Shown: positions 25,134 through 38,487 of the stretch, one piece after another
How the letters are laid out: every line of letters starts with the position of its first letter
Numbering within the stretch: the first letter of the stretch is position 1
Assembly (NCBI GenBank): GCA_008360975.2
Contig: CM039184.1
Span: 32,413,797-32,477,796, forward strand
DNA: 64,000 nucleotides
From: Lichenostomus cassidix
Taxonomy: Eukaryota > Chordata > Aves > Passeriformes > Meliphagidae
Direction of reading: 5' to 3'
Notes under the pieces: generated by a model
The model's input: the letters and a program-made list of their open reading frames with translations, nothing else
What the model was told of the DNA's origin: nothing
Database searches by the model: none
Made by a program: the position numbers and the translations under genes

Positions 25134-27949
25134 CAAAGAAACATGGTGTGTTATTCAGGACACAGCAATTATTAGAAATAACAGTCTGAAGTTAGAACAA
25201 AAAATAAATGGGATGCCAAGGAAAACCTTTGTATGTTGATATTTATTAGGCTACAAAAAAAAAACCTGCTAAAAATTATGTAGCTGAAACAGCTAGGGAT
25301 TTACAGTCTAACAAAGTAGATAAATACACAAGATACTTTTACGCCATACTCATAAAAGTGAAACATCACAGCTTAATAAGTTTATTTTCCACCTCTGGTA
25401 GCTATTATTCATTCCATCATTTTTTGCTGAAGTAAATATTTGAAAATAAAATAACCAAAATATTTCCTTATTTCATAAAACAATAAATCTGTATTTTACT
25501 CCTCAGTACTCAAAAAGTATGAATTACACACATGTCCTGGGAAACTGCAGGAACATTTATCATACTCAAATACATACTACTCAGGCAGAATTTTAGCATT
25601 TGAAACAGTCCAATGATAGTATGAGATATCCTTTTGAAAATAAAATTATATCTAACTATTACAAAAGTAACTGTAAAGATTTTAAATGCAAAAACAGAAG
25701 TTCTAGCCTTAGTTCTAGCACTAGAAATTTTTCTTCTAGACTGTACAAGTTTCAGGTGCATCGAACAGATATTCCATTATAGCAGCCATACTAAAACATA
25801 ATTGTAATATGAAGAATTAGTTGTTCATCATTGTGTGATAAATTCAAGTTCAGCCCGTACAAGCTTTGCTACATATCCTTACATTTTAATATATTTTCCC
25901 ACTCCACAACTAATTTTAAAGCCAGGATTTCAGTGTTTCATAACATTTTTGTAAAAACAAGCCCACCTGCAAGCAATGTCACTGTTCCACACAGAATTTA
26001 CTGCTGCTTTGTTGCATTCCTTATACTTAGAATTCTCTTAATCTGCTGGGAATAATATACTCTAGAGCTATGAAGTCAAAATTCAGCCATGCAATTACAC
26101 TGAATAAAAATGTAAATACAGAAACCTATTTAATATTACGTGACTGCTGACAAAACTCTGAGAGTGGAAACCTGAACGGCAGGCATGTCAACCAAGAAAG
26201 AGTCACTGAATTCAGGAACACCTCCACACTCATTGAGGGAGTTTGAAGGAGCTGGAGTACCAAAGTTTGCAGTCTAAAATGCACACAGGTGAACACACGC
26301 CATAAATTCAGCCTCCTCAGCATTTTAGAAGCCAGGGGATTGAACTAGGATAAATACCCTGATCATTCAGTTTTTACAGAACAGAGTTTCAGGGCACTAA
26401 GATTAACCATGACGTGGTGCTTACAGTCTTGCAGCAGTGTAAGACTGGGAACAGTAAGCCTCGCCTTCCTCCCTCTGTTCCACCTGGTTCTTTTAACTCT
26501 AACTAGGGTATTTACATCTGTGGTTAGGCCCATACTTGGATTATGTTATTACAATCACTTAATAGATAAACCTCATTGTTATCAAAATTATTGATAAAGT
26601 TAAGAACCACATAAAAGCCAAGTATTATTGCTTTCGTTTATCATATAACAAAGACTCACAGATCTTACACATAAAATCAGTGTTTCCCCATCTTATTTTA
26701 AGGTTACTTTTCCCCGTGGAAGAAAGCAAAACAATTCTACAATTCAATGCAACAACTTAGTGCAATAAGTAGAACTAGCTGTCTTAATTCCAAGTAAAAT
26801 TAATTCAACAGACTTCTTCCTGGATTATTTATTTGCTAAGTGGCAGTTCATAAAACTCATCTACAAAGCTAGATGGGAAAAACTTTTCTATTACTAAACC
26901 CTATGAATTTCACCAGGAAAAAAGTTCTACCAAGGAGCTGATTTTGGTTATAGATAAAGTTCTACCTACATATGAAAGATGGAAGTTTCTCAGCAAAATA
27001 TGTTATTTGAATGTTTTTGCTGTTACTACAAATACTATCACTTTAAACTATGGCTAAACAACAAAACCTATGAAAAGTATCATGCTTCCAAAAAAAGTGT
27101 TCTATTCCATCACAAAAATGAATCTATATTGAGAGTCAGTAGCCAACAGCACAATAATAGCATCCTGTTCTTGGAACTATGCAATTTTGGTTTTGTTTAA
27201 ATAGCTACAGTGTAGTACATATAATCCAGGGGAGAGGTGGAGAAAAATCACCATTGATCCTCTATCTGCTCAACAATGAGCAATTGGACCCAGGAGCTGA
27301 ATAGCACAGATTAGCATTAAAATACCAGTCAATTATTAATAGCTGTATTATAACAATCTGAATGGACAATACTCTGAACAAATACATGCAGAGTTAACTA
27401 GAGCATGGAGGCCAACAGATGGCTGAATAAAAAGAGCCAGGGATTCCTGTTAATTTCAATTAGTGATGCAATTCATTCTTACCTTGTACACCCTTTGGAT
27501 ATCTGTACTAGTCCAGAAAGACAACGAAGAAACAAATACATGACTACAGTAGATAAAAGCTCTGGAGATGTCCACAGCACGCACATTTTTTCCCCACCAA
27601 AGCAGGAGTTCATGTTCAGAAAAACGGGTCATCAGTTGTGACGGAATAGGGACACATTTGAAGTATTCTGTAATTATGTCCTGTTCCTGTGAAAGGCCAG
27701 ATCTTGTGGACCAGTTATAAAAGGCTTGGAGCTCGATACATTGCTCTCTCAATGGAATGACAACAGGGTACTAGGTAGAATGAAGTTTTCTAAGCCTCAT
27801 CTCTCAGGTGTCTGTGATAAGAGTCTAGGGGAGTACTCTGCCTTTGACAAAATGTTTTTTTTTAAGGAAAATTTCAATGTTCCTAGATCCAAATGTAAGA
27901 GGTCAAGGTAGATTTGTATTAGCAATTGCCTTCATGGACTGATAGCACT

Positions 27950-28340
27950 GACCACTGATGATACAATAAGAGAAATCAGAGAGGCAATGAGGGAAGGAAA
28001 TACAATTGTAATGGCAGATACCCATGAGGATTAGACAAGCATCACACTGGGACACAAACCAGAGAAGGAACTTTTAGCACTAAAATAATCATTTCATGGA
28101 GAGCTGGTTAAGGAAACCATTAGAGATGCAGTCCCAGAATGTGTGCAGGATCTTGTTCAATTTTTTTCTATTGAAAGGCACACTAATAATGCATTCAGAC
28201 TCAATATCCCTACAGGAGCTACAAAAGCCAAAAAATACACCACAGTTTTATGTGACTTCCAAAAGGAAAATGACACAGAAATGAGATAGCCTACTAAAAG
28301 AAGATAAAAAAGAACTGCTAAAGGAATTAAATTCCAGAGA
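27950..28340 (+). mobile_element. Ancient CR1/L3-type LINE remnant, endonuclease region
   Basis: A degraded coding relic of the apurinic endonuclease domain that precedes the reverse transcriptase in CR1/L3 LINEs. The clearest block, at 28187-28278, reads NNAFRLNIPTGATKAKKY followed by TTVLCDFQKEN. It resembles the C-terminal endonuclease block that starts SDHN, with the key histidine read as N. Upstream pieces fit the same order: NTIVMAD near 28002 (the GDFN-like start), then GELVKETIRDAV near 28100 and QDLVQ near 28153. They are separated by indels and stops. The tail fits the start of the linker (ENDTEMR then a stop). This is a different part of the element from the 3' ends elsewhere in the window, and it is much older in appearance. 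The call rests on pattern recognition; a translated search against vertebrate LINE ORF2 would settle it. Confidence 0.5.
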
Positions 28341-29737
28341 CATCATGTCCCTCACTGAAAGAGACCACACTGAAAACAGTGACAGCAGACATCACTTGTT
28401 AAGAAAGGCTTGATCAAAAGTTAAGAGGAAACTGCTGTGGAAAAACAGGCACAGAGCAGATTTCAGAAACAAGAAAACAACAACTTCGTTCACTGAAAAG
28501 CTAAAATTAACCTCAGAGTAAGATAAAAAGAATCATACACCTTGGTGAATCAAATAAAAACAGGTAAAAAAAAGTCTGAGTAGTAACTCAGAAATCAAAG
28601 GTACATACTAAATGCAATCCCATCCAGAGCTAGGCATTTGTTAGAAACATTACTTGCTATTTTATCACATTCCTAAATGTTACCTATCAAGACATACAGT
28701 AGCTTCTGGTGGTTTTACTCTTGAAAACAGTTGTCAGCTAAAATTCTGACAGTACCTCGCTTTGCTGAAACACCAAATGTGAAAACAATGAATGGCTGGC
28801 AAAGATCTAAAATCTAATGAAGAAATATGGCTAGCTGTAAAACTGCATTTATGCAGAAGGTAAAAACAGTGACAAACTGTCTCAATGTTAGGGGTAGGAA
28901 TTTTTGTTTATTTGTTTTAAGGAAAAGCAAATGCAAAATTGCTTACATTGTTGTATTCTATCAAAGACTATTTTGCTTGACAAATGAACATTCATGTCAG
29001 CCTTGTGTGGTTGTCAGCTTTCTAGTAATTTTTGTCATGTCTTTCTATTCCTGTTGCAACAAAACCTGGTAAAATTTGACATTCAAGGGCATAACAGAAA
29101 TCACACCTATCTTACCCTTACAATCATGTCAATATTTACTGTCAGATAATGTCTCCAGTAGTCAGCTATGGTTTTATTACTTGTACAGTTACACTTTTCT
29201 TGCTTGCTTTTAAATAAAAAAAACAGTGTTGACCTATACAAACTGAGGCTTTACTGAATAACTGCTGCAAATACATACTGTTTATGACAACAAAACTAAG
29301 GTGTCATCAACTGTGTTCTATTTTTCAATAGCTACATCTGAATTCCCTCTCTCCTACCAGAACTAAGGACAGTATCTCAAGAAACGCTGACATAGACATA
29401 ATCCTGGTATTCATAACATGTCTGTTACAAACAAATTGCTGATTTCTAAGTGTACAATTAAGTAGGTATTCTGTGTCCATCCTTTATTTGGTTGAGGCTT
29501 CCTCCTACAAGTTAGTGACAGAGTCAAGAACAGTGAAAAATAATTTAGAAACAAATGTAAGGCTATTATCATGTATACACACAGGAGTATCTCTCCTTGC
29601 TATATTGGTTTTGTGTCTGGATATGAGTAACAAAAAGAAGTAACTATCAGAGGAAAAAGCCCCACAAATCAAATAAGAAAAACACTGAAATTACCAGCCA
29701 AAACTCATGACATAAACAAATTACTTGGGATTCCAGA

Positions 29738-29838
29738 AGAAAACAAAAGCAAAACAAAGCAAACCAACCAACAAACAAAAAAACCAACTAACCAAACAAC
29801 AACAAAAAAATCCAAGAAAAACACAAAAAAACCTCACC
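29738..29838. repeat. A/C-rich low-complexity tract
   Basis: About 100 bases of irregular AAAC, AACC and CAA units ('aaccaaccaacaaacaaa'). There is no fixed period, and hardly any T or G. Confidence 0.9.
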
Positions 29839-31536
29839 TCCCCAGTATCAAGAGCAGTATTAACACTCAAATCTATTTACTGGCATATTTAAAAATGTCA
29901 CAAGTACAATTCAGGTTTTTTTCCTCTATGCAGTCATTACAGCCCAGAGAACACACTCTAGGTTCACTCTTCCCTAGAAGAAGAAACATGGTGACGATTC
30001 TTCCAGCTCCACTGATTCAGCTTTTTCAGGACAAGCTCACCATAAAAATCTCAGGAAAGATTTTCAGATAGAGTTTTTTAAGTTAAGCCTAGCATTATTT
30101 TCACTCCCCAGAAGAGCTGTTTCTCTGCCAGCACTGTTCTTTACCAGTCCTTGTGCTCAGCTCCCACAGTAACTCAAAAGAAATACTGTGCATTTGCAGG
30201 CACATTTGGGGTTTTTTTGCTCTCAGAACTGCTAGAGAAGAAAGATTCTGCAACATCTCAAACCTAAATTCATTATATACTCTAACTACCATGATTTCTG
30301 AGCAACAAGTGTAAATGAAAAAGTCAGTACACATGAAAGAGATTATAAAAATATTTGGATCAGAGCAAGAAAGCCAGCTGATCCAATGCAAAGGCCTGAG
30401 GCACCAGAGACAGGTCCCATGAGCACTGGTCCCTCAGTGCTCCAAAGTGAAGTGAAGAGAGAAAATGGGCAGGGAACTGGTTAGAGTGAAGAGGCAGTTT
30501 AGCATGTAGCTCCTTATCTACCATTTAATACATTAGTCATCGAGTTTCCATTCTTGCTTAGTGTTCACAGAAGTGTACAGCCAGGCATAACCATACAGGT
30601 GAGCTTAGTAATGCTGACACAGTAAGTCTGCAAGAAAATTTGGTATTTCAAGGAATGACTTCAAGGTTAAAAGCTTTGCTACATACACCGTATTTTGTCC
30701 CTCTCATTTATCCATCAATATAGTAAAATATTACACAGCGTGTACTCACAGAAGAAAAACCCCATAACCAAAAAGCTATGAAAAGCTTGAAAGAGCATGC
30801 TAACAGTAGGATGAACACCTCACAACACTCTCTGGGGAGCAACATGGGGAGAGACATGCTGTGTGAGAACAATCTTACAAGTAAATTCTCTCAGAGTAAA
30901 AATAATGTTCACGCTGTCAATTTTCTTGTCGGGGACGTAAGGGAAAGCAGGTAAGAAGAACAAGTCCTACACACAGTAGGGTTTTTGGTTTTAAATCAAG
31001 TAAATTAAATAGGAAATATTATACCAGTAGTTTAAGTGAACAGCTTCAGTACCAAGTTGACAAAACAAGTATTTGGGAAGGAAAAGGAAAAGCAACAAAA
31101 GAAGATTATTGATCTCCTCTATGAAACAACTCTGTCAAACTGAGAAAATACATTTAAGTACTATACTTTAGTAGAAGGATTTACTATAACTTAAGGTGGA
31201 TGTAGGGAAACACTTACTATATTTCTTCATTTATTTCAACACAAGTCATGTGCCAAGTAGCACTGGCAGCATAAATCATAGTAGAGCAGCATGGTCAGCT
31301 ACACATGCAATCTGAGCTTATTCCTTGTGCTTAAACTAGCTCTTAAAACCAGTCACTCCATAAACATGTAGCATCCTGAGCTTGGAAATAATTTCAGAAA
31401 AACACATTGACAGCTCTGCACATGCAAGCTCATAATGACATGACTTACATCTCTTCATGAAATTCAGTAACACAAACTCCTAACAGCTAATGAAAAGCTT
31501 CTCAGCAAAGAGCTGAAATAAAACATAATTAAATGC

Positions 31537-31553
31537 AAAAAAAAAAAAAAAAA
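31537..31553. repeat. A homopolymer run (17 A)
   Basis: Seventeen consecutive A residues after 'aaatgc'. There is no recognisable retrocopy immediately upstream, so a poly(A) tail of a processed gene is not supported. Confidence 0.9.
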
Positions 31554-33339
31554 TCAATTTTAAAGTCAAATTACTAGGTGTCTGTCAAAATACATTTCAT
31601 CTAATTAACCACACATACTCAAAACTTGCATCTTCTCGCTGTCTGCTGTGGCACTACAACAAATTATACTATAATGCCACTGAATCAATACCCTAGAAAA
31701 ACAAGTAATATGTTGTATAAAGAGGCTAAGTTTGAAGAGTAAATTTTTGTTAAACCAGCTGATAGCAAGTGAGCCTACAGAAAAACTTCTGGCGCATACA
31801 CCCTGCATCAGAGAGAACAAATGACAGTATCTCATTAGAAGTGTAGATGGTTAATTTACAAACAGTTGAGGCTACACACAAACAGAAAATAACAATTAAA
31901 GTTTCTGAGGAAGGTAATCATCTGAGTAGTTTACACTAGAATTTCAATCTTTTATAACAAAAGTACTCCAATCAGCATCCACTCTGAAGGCATCTCCTTT
32001 GTCCAGAAGAGCTGTCAAGCACAAGCTTGATTTAGAAGTACTCTGGCAATCAAAGTTGTACTTCTGGTACACAGCTACATACTAAATGTCTTTTTGATTT
32101 TCCCCTCCAGTGAGAGCTAAATGCTTCAATGATATACAACAGAAAAAGTTCTTTCATTTCAACAATTTTGGTGCAAATACGTATGGGTTACCTAATTATC
32201 CTAATCTGAAAATCACAGAATAGCCTCTCTCAGAAATAAGGCTGAAATGTTGAAAACTTGTACAGATGACTAGTTCTTTCCTTGAGTTTCCACAGGTATA
32301 AATTTTAAGCTTGAAGACAAGATTTTTACCTATATAATAACTGCTAAATTTCAGGTCAGCTGTGAGTTTTAACATTTTAAATGGAAGAGCTCATGAGAGC
32401 ATAATGCTAACTCAAGGATTGCTGACCAGTTCTGGGAAGATTTAACAGACTCACTAGTTCTGAAATAATAAAATAATTTCAACATAATTCTTATTACACT
32501 TACCTTACTGGGTTTACAAGGGCAAGAGGGGCAGGAGTGCAGTTTTAAAATCTTATCTTCCACAAAATTTAGACACTTGCCTCAAGAGTGCAGTGAGTTG
32601 CTTTACGTGCCCAGGAATCCTTACTGCTGAATATGGGTAACCTGTTTTTAAAACTACTAAAAACACTGAAGACAGAAGACACTACCCTCACTTCATACAA
32701 CAACTTTGCAGGACAACTTGTCTAGCTTGCACAGGAATGTTTAACTGCCTCCTGAACTTGAGAAGACTAAGTCCATGTTAATCACATCTTTCACGTCTGA
32801 ATGGACTGGGTTACTCATCAGGCTTCTGGGAAAGTGGCGGTAAGAGTTAAAAAATAAATAAAGAAAACTGATATCAAGAAGTATAGGTTGGCAAGAACAT
32901 GGCTAGCTAGACTGGATAGAACATAAATCAGAGAAAACAGAACTTACAGGTTGCATCACTTGCTCTGAAGATTAGAGAGTCCTTTGGGACAGAGCTCACT
33001 AACTAATACTTGCAAGTTTGGATTTCTCTGAAACACAATAAACCATATCAGGACCTATAGATAAAGATCAGGATCTTTATCTTCTTACTTACAATAAATA
33101 TTGTCTTAAGCAGACCCAAGATAGTTTTTCCAAGTTCAGTGCCTGGAAAAAGTGGCAGCAAAAAGTAGCAGCAACTATTCTCCTGTATATTCAAAAGATG
33201 ACCTCCATAGGTCTGATCAGGGTCATATTCATGTTATTGCCAAAATTATCATTGTTTCACTCTTGCTGGTCTCCTACATCCCTTCCAATCACTATACAGC
33301 ACTTAACACATCTACCTGGACTGTACCCTTGGCAAACCT

Positions 33340-34132
33340 GTAGATGACACTGAAGCAGAAGAAATGGCTGACATAAACAGCAGAACTTCTACCAAGAGAA
33401 ACCTCAGCAGACTTGAGGATCGAACATCATGAGCCTCAGGAAGTTCAACACAGACAAGAAGTTATACACCTTCAGCAATGCAACTGCAGTGTAGACCAGA
33501 AGTCAACAACAGGTCTCAACACCTACAGGGAATGCCAAGTTAAACGGCAGCCAGCAGTGCCCTCTTGTCATGAATGAGGCAAACTGCACCCTAAGCAGCA
33601 TTAAACAGGGCCCAGAGAACAAGTTATTCCCATCCTACACTTTGCAGTGATGAGACTGGCATACCACAGAGCCAGATTTTGCAGCCTCACAAGAGCAACG
33701 TGGAGAGGCTCAGCAGAGGACCATCATGATGGTCAGGGGGACAGATCCCATTACACATGAGGGGAAGTGAAGGATGCTGGCCTTGTTCAATTTGGTGAAT
33801 GGAAGACTAGAGGGGCAGGCTGATGTGAAAGGGAACCACAAAGACAAGGAAGCCAAATTCTCAGTAGGGGCAGACAGCTAAGCAAGAACAAACAGCCACA
33901 AACTGACATTTGAGAGGTTCAGATTGAACATTAGCAAGTCAACATATCCCTACAAGAGTTATGCAGCCCTTGATTTGTTGTCCATGGAGACTACGGAGCT
34001 TCCACATCCTTGAAAGTGTCCAAGACCAGAGTCATAAGAGACCTGATTTGGTGCTGGCCACAGCCCAGCTCTGGCCAAAGTTTAGGCTGGATAACCCCTG
34101 AAGTCCATTCCAATAGACGAGTCTATGATTTA
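33340..34132 (+). mobile_element. CR1 LINE, strongly decayed 3' portion
   Basis: A diverged CR1 copy recognised from its order of blocks. 'aacctcagcagacttgaggat' (about 33402) matches the RDLDRLEEW region. 'cagccagcagtgccctctt' (33549) matches the MSQQCAL block. The region around 33760-33830 matches 'LFNLVNGRLEG'. 'tttgagaggttcagattgaac' (about 33911) matches the RFRLD block. The 3' UTR ends as 'aggctggataacccctgaag', then 'tccattccaatagacgagtc' and 'tatgattta' (34085-34132). Many indels break all frames, so this is an old copy. The left edge is uncertain; the 200 bases before 33340 could belong to it but are not recognisable. Confidence 0.75.
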
Positions 34133-37100
34133 ATACATGCTTAGCTGAGAACTGCTTTCATGGGTGCCTCATTCTCAGTTCAGGTTTCTTCCTCCTCACT
34201 CTGTATGATCACACTGTTATCTTTTTACCTTGATCAATATTCTCCTAAGAACAAGTGAAATTGAGAAGAAGCTGAATACAAGCTTACCATGAATGACATG
34301 ATCTTAGGAGGAAAACCAAGAGGTTTGAAGAGACAGTCCTTCCCTTGGGATATGTTTTTCCTGTAAACACCAGATATCTCTGGTGTAAATGCAAAACAAT
34401 TTCATTTAATGCCACATGCTTTACTGAGTAAATGAAACCACAGTAAGAATATGAGAATATAAGAGGTTGCAACAAATAACTGAACCAATTTTTGACCCCC
34501 CACTTTTTTTTAATATCATTATGGTCATCTTGTCTTTGTTCATTCTTACTGTCTGTATTTATCAATTTGTCTCTCATTAATTTTGCAAAGTTTCCAGGCA
34601 GAAAAACTTTCTTTGTTCCTGTTTCATTTTTGTTGCTGCTGCTGCTGCTTTGAGTTTGTTTTCTATGCCTTTCTTTTTTTAAGGCATCACAGAAGCTGAT
34701 AAGCCTCAGAAGAAATTTAATTCAAAACCCCAAAATAAAATTCCAATGACAAAAAATGCACATTTGGGTTAAAAGGCAGGATGCAGACAAAGAAAAATCC
34801 TCAGTAAATTGGCTTGCCATTTATGCAGTCTTTAGCCTTTTATACTAGACCTAAAGGCTGCTCCCTGATATTGAGAATTTATCAAGAAATATGCTCATAG
34901 TAAGACAGTCACATGATAAAGCTATAGAAAGACATAAAAGCTTGTCTATTCTGCAGAAAGAGCTGTCATTAGATAAGCAAAGAAAAATAGCACAAAGAAT
35001 TATAACTTTGCTTGTACCAATTTCTTCAGAATCTCTTTTAATCCATTACACTGAAAGACATTATTAAAGCTGTAGTTACATCTCTTGGTTTGAGAAAAAT
35101 GCTTACAGCAGGAAAAAACTTGCAAAGCAATGAAGTAATAAATAATTGGACTTATAAAAAAGGCAGAGGATCTGAATAAAACAACCTGTATAAATTTAAC
35201 TAATTGGAAGCTAATACAAAAAAGATTGACAAAGAAAATTTCAGTTTCCTTTTGTTAAAGAAGGAGAGACTGCAGAATTAGGTAAATTACTGAGCAAGAA
35301 AATGGCTCCAACACTGCATTGTCCAAATGCTTCACTACAGTACAAAAAGCATGCATTGCACCACTTTATGTGGCTCACCTCTCTTACTCTAAAATTAATT
35401 TTAGCTATCTCAGTAAAGATCTCACCCCTTGTGTCCATTTACTTTGCTACCTGGCAGAAACAACATTTCTTATAGCAAAGAACAGAATGCAGCATTTTTC
35501 AGAGAATAAATATTCTGTAAGCAGAAAAAGACCAGTAATGTTAACCATGAGGCAAGCTCAAAAATGCAGATGTACTTGTGGACTGTAAAGGGAAGAACAA
35601 TAACAATACTGCATCCCTACCAAAAGTATTCTCTGGGACTATATTCTGAAAAGCATGTATTAAGAAGAAAGATTTAAAAACAATTAGGAAAGTGATTAAA
35701 CCCAAATTCAAAGTTTAGTCTTTGGAACAAAGAAAACAAAAACATTCCTGAGAAACAGTTTAGGAGTAGTTTCCCTTTTTGTCTGTAAAATAATTCATAA
35801 AATGCTAACATAAAAAAAGAGGATTTGACAATTGTTCTCCCCAACTGACGATGTCCCCATCTACAATATTACCATCAAAATGTACATCTCTCAAGGATCC
35901 TATCTGATCTCCCACCTTCTCAAGGTAATGACAAAGCAGGGTGACAAAGCAGCATTGCCCTTCAGGATGAGCAAAGCTCGTCTGTAAACCTGTTACTTGA
36001 ACAATTCCATATAATGAAAAAAAAATCCTCCAAACAAATAGCTTTATCACCAACATCAGAGACTTTGTTCTATGAAGATTAAAGAACACAACATTTCACA
36101 TAATTTATTCATTCACACACAAACTTTAGGACAATGCATAGAACTGTATGAATATCAGCAACAATTCCGAGGGTGCCAGAGAACCACCAACAATGGAAAA
36201 GGATTAGCATGTCATTTTAAAAATGAATTTGCATAAATCAAATTTAAATTTTGTCCATACATAACTCCTGAAGTTCCCCCTGCTCCTCAATTATAGAAGA
36301 AAAAGTAAAGAAATTCCCTGATTATCTTCTAGAAATAGTATTTAGAAAAAAGCACTTACAAATCACACCGAAAATTAAGATTTAGATTTGAAAGATATCT
36401 AGTCTGGACTGTATCTCACTCTAATAAAACAAAAACAAACAAAATTAAATGGGATGATTCAGAATGCATGTGCTTGACCTACACACACACAGCTTTTCAT
36501 AGCTGTCTATTGAATAATTATACTCAGGAAACAGTGATGATGCAAAATAAGTGTTTTCAAAAACACAATACTCTTTCTCTTCTGCAGGAAAGTAATGCAT
36601 ATTGTTCCTACCCGCTTAAAAAAAAAAAGGCTAAGCTACATGCAATTTTGATTATGTGAATATCACTCATATTCTAATCATAGAATAGAGTGGGCACATA
36701 AACTAAAAACGGTAATTACAAACAGCAGAGAGGTCTCATAGGATTGCCATCCTTTATCAAGCACATTTCTAGATGGAAATAAACTGTCCATTTTGCAGGG
36801 AAGCTGTCAGTTGACCAATAGCCACAAGAGATTCAGACCTTACACTTCTGGAACAGAAGAACTTCCTGACCAGCATGAGACCTGGAGTTTCAAGAAAGAA
36901 GAGCAAATCCAAAACGACAGCATGCAGCCTCCTAGGGATTACACGAACTTGGCCAGTAGGTTCAATCAGAAGTTTTTATGAAACTGGAATTGCTATTATA
37001 GCTCAATATTTGCAAAAGAGTTATGAAATTCCTCCCAGGAAAGGAAGGTTGTTTAATTTAACAACTGTGTATTCACAACTTTAGCACTTAATCTGCTCAG

Positions 37101-37957
37101 AGACAAGATATCACCCAAGTGCATGAGGCAAAATACAAGATTATGGTAAATAAAACCAGCTGGAACTCTGTAACTTAATTAAAAGATCTTCATTTCCCTC
37201 TTGAATAAACACCTTTGCCATCTTTTCTTCAAATATTGTATCCTTTGTTTACTTGTCTCATAGTAACAAATACATTTTGAAGATTCCTTCTAACGTTATC
37301 CATGAAAGTCAGGCTAATGTATGTCTCCTTAAAGTTTTAAAGAAAAAAAAATAAAATAATCCACAGAAGAGTAATGTTATAATTTCCATATTCCAAAGCA
37401 TTTTTAAAGGAGTAAGTCAAAACATTACTCTACAATCTGTTGCATGATAATAAGAGCAATAAATTACATGCATTACTATAAAAACATAATCTTATCACAA
37501 TTGTGTTTTATAATGGAGTCCAATTTTCTCCAAATTGAGATGCTCTGCTGGCTAAATTGAAGTTTAAATCAGATGACAGATGATTTCTGATACACATGCA
37601 CAATAAGAGAGAGCATGCCACCCACAAACAATTTTCATGTTTGAAACATAACAAACAGCTTGTTGAATATGAATCAAGAAATATTCTTCACAAAACAAAG
37701 TAGAAAATGTGATTAGAAAGATAATATGCTATCCCTGCCAGCCATGGATTGCCTCCTTCTCAAAACTGAAGGCTGAGATTATTATGCAGAAATTATTAGA
37801 AACACTAGTGGCAGCAAGACTTCTCAACATTTTAGAAACTGAAGTACAAGATGAACAATCTACTAATCCTCCAGTACATGTTTTTATGGGGAAAGATACT
37901 TTATGTTTTCCTCCTCTTTCCAAAATACATCATTCTGTCAGAAAACTGTGCAAGTCA
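34133..37957. other. Unassigned AT-rich noncoding stretch
   Basis: Contains a short (TGC)5 run at 34634-34649 and a short CA run at 36480-36490. The many small frames (for example 34284-34577 minus and 35805-36089 minus) have no recognisable domains. No gene, RNA or transposon is supported. Confidence 0.55.
34634..34649. repeat. (TGC)5 microsatellite
   Basis: Five TGC units plus one base. On the minus strand it reads as CAG repeats. It is short and not in a convincing reading frame. Confidence 0.85.
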
Positions 37958-38487
37958 CAGAACCACAGAATGGGTAATGCTGGAAGGAACCCCAGTGTGT
38001 CACTTGGTCCAACCTCCCTGCTCAAGCAGGGTCATCCCAGAGCACATGGCACAGGGTTGTGTCCAGATGGTTCTTGAGCCCAGTGAGGGAGACTCCACAG
38101 CCTCTCTGGGCAGCCTATTCCAGTGTTTGGTCACCTGCACAGTAAAGAAGTTCTTCCTCATGTTCAGGTGGAACTTCCTGTGCATCAGGTTCTGCCCATT
38201 GCCTCTTGTCCTATTGCTTGACACCACTGAGCAGAGCCTGGATCCATCCTCATGGCACCCTCCCTTCAGATACTGACACACATTGATGAGGTTCCCTCTC
38301 AGCTGTCTTCTTTTATTGCTGAACAGACCCAGCTCCCTCAGCCTTTCCTCATAAGAGAGTTGCTCCTGTCCCTTCACCACCTTCGTTACCCACCCTGGAC
38401 CCACTCCAGGAGCTCCATGTGTGTCTTTACTGAGGAGCTCAGAACTGGACACAGCACTCCAGATGTGGCCTCATCAGGGCTGAGTTA
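37958..38487 (-). mobile_element. CR1 LINE 3' end, best preserved copy
   Basis: CR1 in reverse orientation. Read on the minus strand, the frame from 38452 to 38000 is open for 150 codons. It carries [20 protein letters not shown], then [12 protein letters not shown], then [17 protein letters not shown], then [15 protein letters not shown], the conserved C-terminal end of ORF2. On the plus strand the tail appears first as 'cacagaatgggtaatgctgg' and 'ggtccaacctccctgctcaa' (about 37969-38030). The part outside ORF2 (38400-38487) continues upstream coding sequence ending at 'cctcatcagggctgag', where the copy is 5'-truncated. Low divergence and a long intact frame make it the youngest-looking copy here. 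It is one of only two minus-oriented LINE fragments. Confidence 0.95.

Larger units (their letters stand above)
18659..27949. other. Unassigned AT-rich noncoding stretch (9.3 kb)
   Basis: No transposon family is recognised in this long interval. It holds an A/C-rich patch (20427-20466), short A or T runs (for example 20717, 24140), and an (AT)n run at 25118-25133. The largest frame, 21979-22392 (137 codons, plus), begins in an A-rich patch and shows no domain, repeats or signal peptide. It was not annotated. No RNA gene was seen. Confidence 0.55.
28341..33339. other. Unassigned AT-rich noncoding stretch
   Basis: Contains the A/C-rich tract at 29738-29838, a 17-A run at 31537-31553 and a near-perfect 24-base palindrome at 33059-33082. 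The first 200 bases may continue the old LINE remnant (lysine-rich, broken frames) but cannot be assigned. Nothing else is supported. Confidence 0.55.

Noticed and set aside
31500..31560. 17-A run as the poly(A) tail of a processed pseudogene
   Set aside because: No gene-like sequence or AATAAA signal at the right distance, and no flanking duplication.
36678..36700. 'catagaatagagtgggcac', reminiscent of a CR1 tail
   Set aside because: Only about 10 bases agree, with no supporting sequence on either side.
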